Shown here: positions 27,230 through 33,875 of the stretch, piece by piece
Position numbering within the stretch: position 1 is the first letter of the stretch
Layout: each line of letters begins with the position of its first letter
Origin: an uncultured Lachnospiraceae bacterium
Lineage (GTDB): Bacteria > Bacillota > Clostridia > Lachnospirales > Lachnospiraceae
Direction of reading: 5' to 3'
Length of the DNA stretch: 64,000 bases
Assembly: GCA_910579645.1 (NCBI GenBank)
Contig: CAJTVK010000004.1
Span: forward strand, 1-64,000
The notes under the pieces: generated by a model
Database searches by the model: none
Told to the model about the DNA's origin: nothing
Seen by the model: the letters and a program-made list of their open reading frames with translations, nothing else
Translations under genes and position numbers: made by a program

Positions 27230-29062
27230 ATGCAGCAGATAGAAGCCGGTGTGATGTTATGCCAGATTAGGGAACAGAAGAGGGTATCTCAGAAAAAGCT
27301 ATCCAACGGAATTTGCTCCACAAGGGCTTTGTCCAGGTATGAGAGCGGGGAGAGGATGCCGGACGGATTGAGTTTTCATTGCCTTATGCAGCGTGTAGGG
27401 ATGAATCCCCGTGATTTTACGGTTATGCTTTCTTTGCAGGAGTATCGGTATTATATGTGGAAGGAATCCGTGCTGGATGCAATTCAGAAAAAGGATTGGA
27501 ATTCGGTGAAGGATAGTATGGAAAATGAGGTGAATCTGCCGAAAGGGTGCGGCGGCAGGATGCAGAGGCAGTTCAGGCTGTATCTGCAGTCCATTGTGGA
27601 AGAGAAACTGGAGAATGACGGGGAAAAGGCATGGAGGCTGTTAGGAGAGGCAATCGGGGAAACGGCATCCGACTGTTTCCGGGGGGAGTTAGCAGGATAT
27701 TGGCTGAGTATTTTTGAAATAGGCTTGCTGGCATTGTATTATTACAAGGGCGGGGAGCGGAACCTGATACATTCCAAAGAGGTATGTTCCCGGCTGAAGT
27801 ATCTGATTGCATATACGGAAGAAATTATCACGGATAAAGAGGAATGCGCTAAGCTGGTGCCGGGCATGGTCTGTGCATTGCTGAGAATCTGCGGAGATCA
27901 GATGGGCATTATGGAGCGGCTGAGTTATGAGGAAAAGGCAGTGCTTCTTCTGAAGGAAAGCGGCGGGCTGTATCATTTGCCGGAGGTGCTGCGTCTGTAT
28001 ACGGCTGATTTGGCCGGGACGGACGAAGAGAAGGAACGGGTTTACGGAAAGCAGTATTCCGCATTTAAGGAAGTGTTGGAGGATGCGGGCTATGATACGG
28101 ATTTTCAGCCGGAATTGTTGTTTGACAGCAGCCGGCAGTTTTACCTGCTGAATGAATATCTTCGTTCACACAGGATTATGAGAGGTATGACGCAGCTGCA
28201 GATCAGTGAGGGAATCTGTGCGGCAGAGACTTATTCCCGGGTGGAAACGGGAAAAACAGTGCCGCGCCCGAAAGAGCGGAAAGCATTTTTCGAGCGGCTG
28301 AACATTGGATTCGGGTATTTCAGAGGGGAACTGGAGACAACGGATTATGAACTGTTTCACTATCTTGCGCTGTTCAAGGAAGCGGCCAGAAAGGAAGAAT
28401 GGGTAAAGGCGGCAGGATGGATGGAACGGATTCGGGACAGGCTAGATACAGAGTCAATTAATAACAGACAGTATATAGGGATGATGGAAAATTGGGTGGC
28501 TTTTGCCGCAAAGCAGATTGATGCGGAAGAATTTTACCGGAGGGACGAAGAACTGCTGCGATTATCCGTGAAGGAAGAATTGTTGGAAAAGACGGAACTG
28601 TATTATTTTACTTATATCGAAATTGTGCTGTACAGCCATTTGGCCAATATACTTAAAATTCAGGGAAGACAGCGGGAGGGAATAGAACTGCTGAAAAAGA
28701 TGCTTGGAAAGATAGAAAAAAGTAAGGCGGATTTGGAGTATTGGTGGTGGGACAGCATGAAAGTTCCTATTTTTAATTTGGCCAATATGCTGTCGGATTT
28801 GGGAGATTATGAGGAATCTCTGAAATATATGACAGACTTCACGCAGAAGTGTTTTCGGCTGTTTGACGGGGAATATGCAGCATATGGGATTGGTGAACGG
28901 GCTTTGGATATGGAACAGATGCATGTCGCTGACAAAGCAGTATGCGGAAGATTGCTTGTGCAGGTGTTCTATATGACTGATTTTTATAATAAAATTGGGG
29001 ATCATAATAAATTGAAAGAGCACTATGAAATGTATTACGAAGCCGGAAAAGAGTGGTATTGA
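27230..29062 (+). CDS. Double Rgg-like HTH/TPR regulator (RRNPP type)
   Basis: A protein of about 610 residues made of two similar halves. Each half starts with an XRE-type helix-turn-helix: first at about residues 5-60 (SQKKLSNGICSTRALSRYES), then at about 305-360 (TQLQISEGICAAETYSRVET). Each HTH is followed by about 230 residues of helical, TPR-like repeats. The pattern of HTH plus TPR is that of Rgg/PlcR regulators that bind short peptide pheromones; two joined units would act as a built-in dimer. The start at 27230 is six bases from AAGGGGG; the ATG at 27224 lies too close. A tiny exported-peptide gene lies downstream on the other strand (29345-29467), the likely signal. Regulatory targets are unknown. 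Confidence 0.75.
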   Translation: MQQIEAGVMLCQIREQKRVSQKKLSNGICSTRALSRYESGERMPDGLSFHCLMQRVGMNPRDFTVMLSLQEYRYYMWKESVLDAIQKKDWNSVKDSMENEVNLPKGCGGRMQRQFRLYLQSIVEEKLENDGEKAWRLLGEAIGETASDCFRGELAGYWLSIFEIGLLALYYYKGGERNLIHSKEVCSRLKYLIAYTEEIITDKEECAKLVPGMVCALLRICGDQMGIMERLSYEEKAVLLLKESGGLYHLPEVLRLYTADLAGTDEEKERVYGKQYSAFKEVLEDAGYDTDFQPELLFDSSRQFYLLNEYLRSHRIMRGMTQLQISEGICAAETYSRVETGKTVPRPKERKAFFERLNIGFGYFRGELETTDYELFHYLALFKEAARKEEWVKAAGWMERIRDRLDTESINNRQYIGMMENWVAFAAKQIDAEEFYRRDEELLRLSVKEELLEKTELYYFTYIEIVLYSHLANILKIQGRQREGIELLKKMLGKIEKSKADLEYWWWDSMKVPIFNLANMLSDLGDYEESLKYMTDFTQKCFRLFDGEYAAYGIGERALDMEQMHVADKAVCGRLLVQVFYMTDFYNKIGDHNKLKEHYEMYYEAGKEWY

Positions 29063-29070
29063 TTTAAATG

Positions 29071-29163
29071 TAACAGTTCAGCCTGCGGCTTCTCTTTTAC
29101 GAAATCTGTCCATTTCAATTTGCCTGCGGCGAGGGTCAATACCCATACATCAAAGATGTATGG
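29071..29163. repeat. Composite extragenic repeat, copy 4 of the GGCTGAACTGTTA motif
   Basis: TAACAGTTCAGCC (29071-29083) is the inverse of the dispersed core. CTGCGGCGAGGGTCAATACC (29123-29142) resembles the end of the repeat at 19092-19166. A perfect small hairpin follows (CCATACATC 29143-29151 with GATGTATGG 29155-29163). The element begins nine bases after the regulator stop codon. Confidence 0.5.
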
Positions 29164-29292
29164 CATCCTGCAATTACGTTCTGCAGCGTTGGAAGATGGA
29201 CGCCCTGTTGCTTGCATCGGGGTTGCTGACTTGATTATATGGTATATATATTATCTCATTTTTAAGAGATATGCAATTCAGAAAAAAGACTT

Positions 29293-29330
29293 AAAATAAT
29301 AAACTTCCTCGCAGTAAGCAGCGGGGAAGT
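29293..29330 (-). terminator. Terminator of the exported-peptide gene
   Basis: On the minus strand ACTTCCCCGC (29330-29321) pairs with GCGAGGAAGT (29312-29303), one mismatch, and the tail reads TTATTATTTT. It lies 15 bases beyond the peptide gene stop, so the peptide is made from a short transcript of its own. Confidence 0.7.
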
Positions 29331-29344
29331 AATTTTGGGAAATA

Positions 29345-29467
29345 TTAAATCCACTTTATATCCCAGAAATTTAAGGGCTGTATTAAATGATCGTTATTGG
29401 CAGGAGCCGGGATGAGTGCGGCTAATAATGCAAATAATATAAGTGTGGCGGTAATTTTCTTTTTCAT
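29345..29467 (-). CDS. Small exported peptide, candidate pheromone precursor
   Basis: A 40-residue frame with a textbook export signal: MKKKITATLILFALLAALIP, then APANN and a short aromatic tail ending NFWDIKWI. AGAAAGGGA lies upstream of the ATG and a terminator follows directly, so this is a real gene despite its size. It sits 280 bases from a double Rgg-like regulator. Precursors of PlcR/Rgg-type pheromones have just this make-up: signal peptide plus a short C-terminal peptide. By analogy the secreted C-terminal piece would be taken up and bind the TPR domains. I infer the pairing from layout; the peptide could instead be a small exported peptide with some other role. Confidence 0.65.
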   Translation of the reverse strand: MKKKITATLILFALLAALIPAPANNDHLIQPLNFWDIKWI

Positions 29468-29538
29468 GATGTATCGTTCCCTTTCTTATAGTTTTTTACA
29501 ATGATTTTTTATGTATAATAACATATATTACCATTCTC

Positions 29539-29590
29539 GTCCATGACGTTACCGGTCAATAATGTTGGCCGGTAACGTCATGGACTTTTT
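29539..29590 (+). terminator. Long perfect hairpin with T-run
   Basis: The 17-base arms (29539-29555 and 29569-29585; begin GTCCATGACG) pair perfectly and extend inward to about 21 pairs with a G-T wobble, leaving loop TAATG. TTTTT follows on the plus strand. It would stop plus-strand transcripts, but it also lies just upstream of the minus-strand peptide gene, where such a palindrome could be a regulator site. Confidence 0.55.
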
Positions 29591-29659
29591 ATAGGGAGAA
29601 TATTACAATAAAAATGTCGAAATTTGTATGTTTTAGTCGAAGGGCGGCAGAATGGAAAA

Positions 29660-29965
29660 TCAACTTTTGGCTGAACAGACTGTTTTGTTGACGGGGAAAG
29701 GTACATGTTTATAGAACTCTCTATACGATAAGGACGAAAAAGGAACAGGCTTTGACAGTGTCGGAGCGTATTTGAAAAATGTATAGTATTTACTCATATG
29801 CCGATAATAGGAACGGACTTCATTCTGCTGCCATATAAAATGCTTGTTTTTCAGGCTATTATTCAGGCTGTCTGTAACATACATGTGCATTGCCGCATGA
29901 TATTCGGCCGTAAATGATGCGGTGTGTGCTGATACTTGGGGGAATTTTCGGATACGCTCCTGCAT
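29660..29965 (-). CDS. Doubtful hypothetical protein
   Basis: A 101-residue frame with protein-like composition (FIWQQNEVRSYYRHMSKYY) but no ribosome binding site at its ATG and no recognised domain. It may be a remnant of a larger gene. Listed only because it fills a long otherwise empty stretch. Confidence 0.2.
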   Translation of the reverse strand: MQERIRKFPQVSAHTASFTAEYHAAMHMYVTDSLNNSLKNKHFIWQQNEVRSYYRHMSKYYTFFKYAPTLSKPVPFSSLSYREFYKHVPFPVNKTVCSAKS

Positions 29966-30030
29966 ATAAGGATTAATGTCTGCTGTCTGAGGAAGGCGTT
30001 CATCCGGTATCCGGAGGAAGGGGAACGGAT

Positions 30031-30375
30031 ATGAAAAAGGCAGTTTCTTTTTTGATTCTTTTATTTATTTTCAATTTATCATTATTTCGTTTTTCAATGT
30101 TTTTCTCAATGGCACAGGAGGATGTCAGGTTTTCCGTATCGGAAAGCGAGGTGGTGTTTCTTCTGGATGCCAGCAAATCAATGAATTCGGACGGGGACGG
30201 CGGTGCGGCGGATGTCATACGCCAGATTCTGTATAGTTTACCATCGGATGCAAAGGCGGGTTTAGTTATATACAACGCAGATATACTGTATAAGGGGGAA
30301 TTGGGCAGCAGGCCGGAAGATATGGATTGCGCTCTCGAAACATTGGAATATGCGGGATATTCGAATGTCATATAA
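30031..30375 (+). pseudogene. Truncated exported von Willebrand A-domain protein
   Basis: A 114-residue product with a signal peptide (KKAVSFLILLFIFNLSLF) and the start of a vWA domain: VVFLLDASKSMNSDGDGG carries the metal-site DxSxS motif as DASKS, then AKAGLVIYNAD. A full vWA domain needs about 180 residues plus more; here the frame stops right where the tube gene begins, overlapping it by 11 bases. The other half is absent, so a deletion has probably fused the 5' part of this gene to the next. GAGGAAGGGGAAC precedes the ATG, so the first part may still be expressed. In intact loci such proteins can be regulators or secretion parts. Confidence 0.65.
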
Positions 30376-30793
30376 AGTAAATATCGAAGGGACGGAAAGC
30401 TTCGAGATAGCAAAAGAGTGTGTCAGGAGCGTGAAGTATACAACGGATATTCCGCTGGATTCCAATGCAAGGACAAAGGATGTGGGGAGCACGCTGACGA
30501 TTACCGGAAGGATTCTGACGGCCGTGGACGGAGACCCTTTCGACAGCACAAGGAAATTGGCACTTTGGTCGGCAGTGCCTGCGGAGAAAGCAGACTGCTA
30601 CAGAAAAGTGACGGTGGAGCATGTGGCGGCAGGCGTTATGGAGAGAAAGTATTATTTCCCGAATGCATTTGTCATCGATTATAAAGAAGATTTCGGGGAT
30701 GAGGAAGGAACCGGAACCTTCACGCTGGTCATTAAGCAGAAGAAGGATAAACTTAATATGATTACTGTAGAGGGTGGATACCCGGCTATGTAG
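30365..30793 (+). CDS. Tube-like (Hcp-type) protein
   Basis: A 142-residue protein rich in beta strands, starting MSYKVNIEGTESFEI. The segments KLALWSAVPAEKADCYRKVT, YYFPNAFVIDYKEDFG and GTFTLVIKQKKDKL resemble the beta-barrel proteins that form tubes in phage tails and in type VI-like injection systems. I recognise the pattern and cannot confirm it without a profile or structure search. It starts inside the tail of the truncated vWA gene and has no clear ribosome binding site of its own, so it may depend on coupling. A strong terminator follows, so it is transcribed apart from the J-domain gene. Role in the locus: inner tube through which Rhs spikes would be delivered. Confidence 0.55.
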   Translation: MSYKVNIEGTESFEIAKECVRSVKYTTDIPLDSNARTKDVGSTLTITGRILTAVDGDPFDSTRKLALWSAVPAEKADCYRKVTVEHVAAGVMERKYYFPNAFVIDYKEDFGDEEGTGTFTLVIKQKKDKLNMITVEGGYPAM

Positions 30794-30801
30794 AAGGGAT
30801 T

Positions 30802-30832
30802 AAGGGCATATTCGCAAGGGTATGCCCTTTTT
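30802..30832 (+). terminator. Rho-independent terminator after the tube gene
   Basis: AAGGGCATA (30802-30810) pairs with TATGCCCTT (30821-30829), followed by a run of T. It ends the vWA-tube transcript before the next operon. Confidence 0.75.
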
Positions 30833-31136
30833 GGCCTGTTAAATAATAATGGCAAATTATAATGAACAATTGACAGATATTTCTCTTTATGCTGCATATG
30901 TATAAAAGTTTTTAATAGATTTTGGCACTTAATTTTATTAACTGATTAGAAGGGGAGCATGTCTCTGTTTTTACCGTCTAAGGCAGAGGTGAAGCTGATA
31001 ATAATATTTTTGGAGGAAGGACATTTGCGTAACAGGGGATGAATTTTCAATTAGTCTGTGGTTATATAATCTGCGTATTTCAGATGTAGATAAAGGTTAT
31101 AAGAGACAGAAACATAGTTTATGATTAGGAGATTAT
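30833..31136 (+). promoter_or_regulatory. Probable promoter region of the J-domain/FHA operon
   Basis: AT-rich leader without a gene. TTGACA at 30870-30875 is a perfect -35 box; GCATAT at 30894-30899 (18-base spacing) is a weak -10, and TATAAA lies a few bases beyond. The J-domain gene begins about 240 bases downstream, a long leader. TTAGGAGA is its ribosome binding site. Confidence 0.4.
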
Positions 31137-31595
31137 ATGGAGAAAAATTATTATGAGATACTGGAACTGGGAGCAGGGCGGAATGTGACTCAGGAAGAGA
31201 TAAAAAGAGCATACCGGCGGCTATCGAAGAAGTATCATCCGGATGTGAACCCGGGGAATCGGGAAGCGGAGAGCAGATTCCGTGAAATATCGGAGGCATA
31301 TGCCGTATTGGGGGATGAGACGAAGAGAAAGGAGTATGATAAACGGCTTAAGCAGGGGAGCCGGCAGCAGGAGAGCGGGAAAGAAGGGAAGGCAGGGAAA
31401 GGAGAAGGTAAGAGAAGACCCGAAAATCAGGAATTTGATATCAATAATATTTCTGATAGTTTTGAACGTTTCTTTGGCTTTCATCCGAAAACAGGGGAAG
31501 TCCATGAGGAGCAGTTTAAGAAGACGGGAAAAAAGGGCACGAATCCTTTGGATGTGTCGGATTTGTTTGAAAGATATATGGGGGTGGGGAAGTAG
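31137..31595 (+). CDS. J-domain (DnaJ-like) co-chaperone
   Basis: A 152-residue protein. Residues 1-68 form a J domain with the key HPD motif in [11 protein letters not shown]; the rest is a Lys/Gly-rich linker and a short C-terminus ([20 protein letters not shown]). It lacks the zinc-finger and substrate domains of true DnaJ. J proteins stimulate ATPase activity of Hsp70 chaperones. The same locus encodes a large Hsp70-like ATPase (53235-55850), which makes a dedicated pair plausible. It is first of an apparent operon with FHA and phosphatase genes. Confidence 0.85.
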   Translation: MEKNYYEILELGAGRNVTQEEIKRAYRRLSKKYHPDVNPGNREAESRFREISEAYAVLGDETKRKEYDKRLKQGSRQQESGKEGKAGKGEGKRRPENQEFDINNISDSFERFFGFHPKTGEVHEEQFKKTGKKGTNPLDVSDLFERYMGVGK

Positions 31596-31680
31596 AATTT
31601 TGCAGGGATCGGTAAGTGAAGCGGGAGATGATTTAGGCATAAGAGAAGATAAGGTAAAGCACAGGATATAGGAGGACGGG

Positions 31681-32250
31681 ATGGATAGGAAGATAGGGAT
31701 TGATTTGTGGATTGCATGCATCTGTGCCGCAGTGATAGGCATTGCATGGATTTATATGGATGAGGGCAGTGAACGTACATGGGTATTGGCAGCCGCCGGA
31801 GCCGTTATGCTGTTCTTTCTCCTGTTGGCTTTTTTGGAAAAGGGGATGGAGAAAAGGAGAATCAGGAAGCATGGGACAGAGAGGGGCTTTGCGCTGCCGG
31901 CGGAGAACGGAAGCATAACCGATTTGGTGCTTTTGAGTGAAGAGGAGACGGAACTGATGGTTTGGGATATGTATGGCAAAGTATCGTTGGTCATCGGGCG
32001 GGATACCGGAGAGAATCAGGTGGATGTGGACTTAAGCCAAAGCCCTTATTCGGGCATGGTGGATGTGGAGCATGCGGTTCTGAATTTCTCGGGAGGGAAC
32101 TGGTACATAGAGGATGTGGGAAGCGTTAACGGAATCAGTGTCAGGAAAGCACAGGACGGCAAGGCATATAGGCTTTCGGCAGACACGCCCTGCCGTGTGG
32201 AGTCGGGGGATATCTTGTTAATAGGAATGAATCGGCTGCTGATAAGATAG
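31681..32250 (+). CDS. Membrane protein with cytoplasmic FHA domain
   Basis: A 189-residue protein. Two membrane helices occupy about residues 8-26 and 36-54. The C-terminal FHA domain starts near residue 95 (VSLVIGRDTGENQVDVDLSQ) and includes VDVEHAVLNFSGG and YIEDVGSVNGISV, giving the GR...H...N/S-G pattern that reads phosphothreonine. FHA proteins relay Thr phosphorylation in type VI secretion control. No kinase is seen in the window. AGGAGGACGGG precedes the ATG. It sits with the phosphatase, fitting a phospho-switch. Confidence 0.85.
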   Translation: MDRKIGIDLWIACICAAVIGIAWIYMDEGSERTWVLAAAGAVMLFFLLLAFLEKGMEKRRIRKHGTERGFALPAENGSITDLVLLSEEETELMVWDMYGKVSLVIGRDTGENQVDVDLSQSPYSGMVDVEHAVLNFSGGNWYIEDVGSVNGISVRKAQDGKAYRLSADTPCRVESGDILLIGMNRLLIR

Positions 32251-32451
32251 ATGAAAATAATGTAGAAGAAAATAAGATAAAAATAAGGTTAAAAAATAAG
32301 ATAAAAAGCAAAGTCAGAAATGAGATAAAAATGAGATAAGAAAGTAAGATAAAAAGTAAGATAAAAAATAAGATAGAAAAATAAGATGAGAATATAAAAA
32401 ATCAGGAGAGAGAAAAAGAAAGAAAAACAAAAGAAAGGAAGGATAAGAGCC
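32251..32451 (+). repeat. Low-complexity AAGATAAAAA-rich spacer
   Basis: The 200 bases between the two FHA genes consist largely of irregular repeats of TAAGATAAAAA (for example near 32276-32390) and end with GA-rich sequence. No gene is coded. The purine-rich spacer would be unstructured in RNA and could set spacing or be a slippage-prone array. Confidence 0.6.
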
Positions 32452-32979
32452 ATGAGCAACAGTAATTTAATCCGTTGTCAAAACGGGCATATGTTTTCGG
32501 CGAGGAGGTATGGCACGGTATGCCCATACTGCAACATTGAAACAGCCACCAAGGAAAAAAGCGAGACAGGGTATAGCGAGGAAGCAGTGGAGGAGATGCT
32601 GTTCCTGCAGGAAATGGAGCCGGTCTGCGGCTGGCTGGTGTGCATATCCGGGCCGCGGCAGGGAAAGGATTACCGGATTAAATCGGGGAAGAATTTCATC
32701 GGCAGGGCGGATGATATGGACATTCAGATTCTGGGGGATAACAAAATATCCAGAAGGAATCACGGAATTATTGTGTTTGACCCGAAGAAGAGGGAGACGG
32801 TGCTTCTTCCGGGAGACAGCAACGGCATTGTGTACCTGAATGATGCGGCGGTGTATACACCGTCGGTGCTGGGTTCTTTCGATACCATTGAAATGGGGGA
32901 GAGCATATTTGTCTTTATTCCGTTCTGCGGAGAGAATTTCATGTGGAAGGATGAAAAGCCTGCGGGGGAGGAAAAGTAA
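32452..32979 (+). CDS. Zinc-ribbon plus FHA domain protein
   Basis: A 175-residue soluble protein. The N-terminus has a small zinc-ribbon (RCQNGHMFSARRYGTVCPYC). The FHA domain (about residues 60-160) has KNFIGRADDMDIQILGDNKI, then SRRNHGIIVFDP, with the conserved GR, S/R..H and a late N-G pair (SNGIVYLND) typical of phosphothreonine reading. Second FHA gene of the cluster. GAAAGGAAGG precedes the ATG. It would link a phosphorylated partner to the machine; the partner is unknown. Confidence 0.85.
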   Translation: MSNSNLIRCQNGHMFSARRYGTVCPYCNIETATKEKSETGYSEEAVEEMLFLQEMEPVCGWLVCISGPRQGKDYRIKSGKNFIGRADDMDIQILGDNKISRRNHGIIVFDPKKRETVLLPGDSNGIVYLNDAAVYTPSVLGSFDTIEMGESIFVFIPFCGENFMWKDEKPAGEEK

Positions 32980-32990
32980 AGGGGAAGGAT

Positions 32991-33827
32991 ATGGAAATGG
33001 ATATCTATTTACTGGCAATCATGGTTCTTGGTTTTGCGGCTGTCAGCCTGATTGCATATAGGCTTCTGGCATTCAGGGGCAGCGGAAAAGGGTATGCAGG
33101 GTATGATGTAGGCGCATGCCGGACTATCGGGAGCCGGGAAGTGCAGGAGGATTCTTACGGCATAGTGGAAGATGGGGACGGCATTATGGCGGTGCTTGCG
33201 GACGGCATGGGAAACAGCTACGGGGGCAGGATAGCCGGAAGGGTTGCCGTGGAGGCTTTTGAGGATATGTTCCGGGACAGCGGTGCATTTTATAATCCTC
33301 AGTATTATTTCCGCAAAGCTTTCCATGCGGCCAACCGCAATATATTGGAATGCCTTAACGGTGAACGGGGTGCGGCTTCGGTGGCGGCAGTGCTGATTAA
33401 GAACAGGAAGCTGTATTATGCGGCGGTTGGGAATGTGAAAGTGGCCGTTTACAGAAACGACGAACTGGTGCCGATTACATCCGGCCATACCATAAGCGTG
33501 CTGGCAAGGCAGAAATATATGGAAGGGAAGCTGACCAGGCAGACGGCAGTGTCACTTCTGGAACAGCATCGCACTTATAATTATGTGGGGCAGGACGGAT
33601 TCCGGGATATCGAATTTTTCGATGTGCCGGTGACGCTGTACGGCGGGGAATATGTGGTGCTTCTCAGTGACGGAATGTACGAGGGGGCGTCATGGAGGGA
33701 AATAGAGGAATGTCTGTCGGGGAAGGGAAACTGCAGCGACAAGGCTTTGGAACTGACGGAACTGATAAACAGCAGGATTGACGAGGATGTGGACAATGCA
33801 AGCATAGTCATCCTGCAGGTGGCATAG
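32991..33827 (+). CDS. Membrane-anchored PP2C-type protein phosphatase
   Basis: A 278-residue protein. One helix near the N-terminus (about 5-25), then a PP2C domain that keeps the metal-binding aspartates: REVQEDSYG, VLADGMG, VLLSDGMYEG and EDVDNASIVI. It should remove phosphate from Ser/Thr targets, opposing a kinase elsewhere, as PppA does in type VI secretion. Start 32991 or 32997: the site GGGGAAGG fits either. It lies between the FHA gene and the pseudophosphatase gene on one transcript. Confidence 0.85.
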   Translation: MEMDIYLLAIMVLGFAAVSLIAYRLLAFRGSGKGYAGYDVGACRTIGSREVQEDSYGIVEDGDGIMAVLADGMGNSYGGRIAGRVAVEAFEDMFRDSGAFYNPQYYFRKAFHAANRNILECLNGERGAASVAAVLIKNRKLYYAAVGNVKVAVYRNDELVPITSGHTISVLARQKYMEGKLTRQTAVSLLEQHRTYNYVGQDGFRDIEFFDVPVTLYGGEYVVLLSDGMYEGASWREIEECLSGKGNCSDKALELTELINSRIDEDVDNASIVILQVA

Positions 33828-33875
33828 ATTGGCGGCACCCATGCCGGAACATAAAAGGAACAGAGGGAACGAAGG

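Noticed and set aside
31137..31595. Calling the J protein the housekeeping DnaJ
   Set aside because: It has only the J domain and a short tail, without the zinc-finger and C-terminal substrate domains, and no dnaK gene of the normal type lies nearby.
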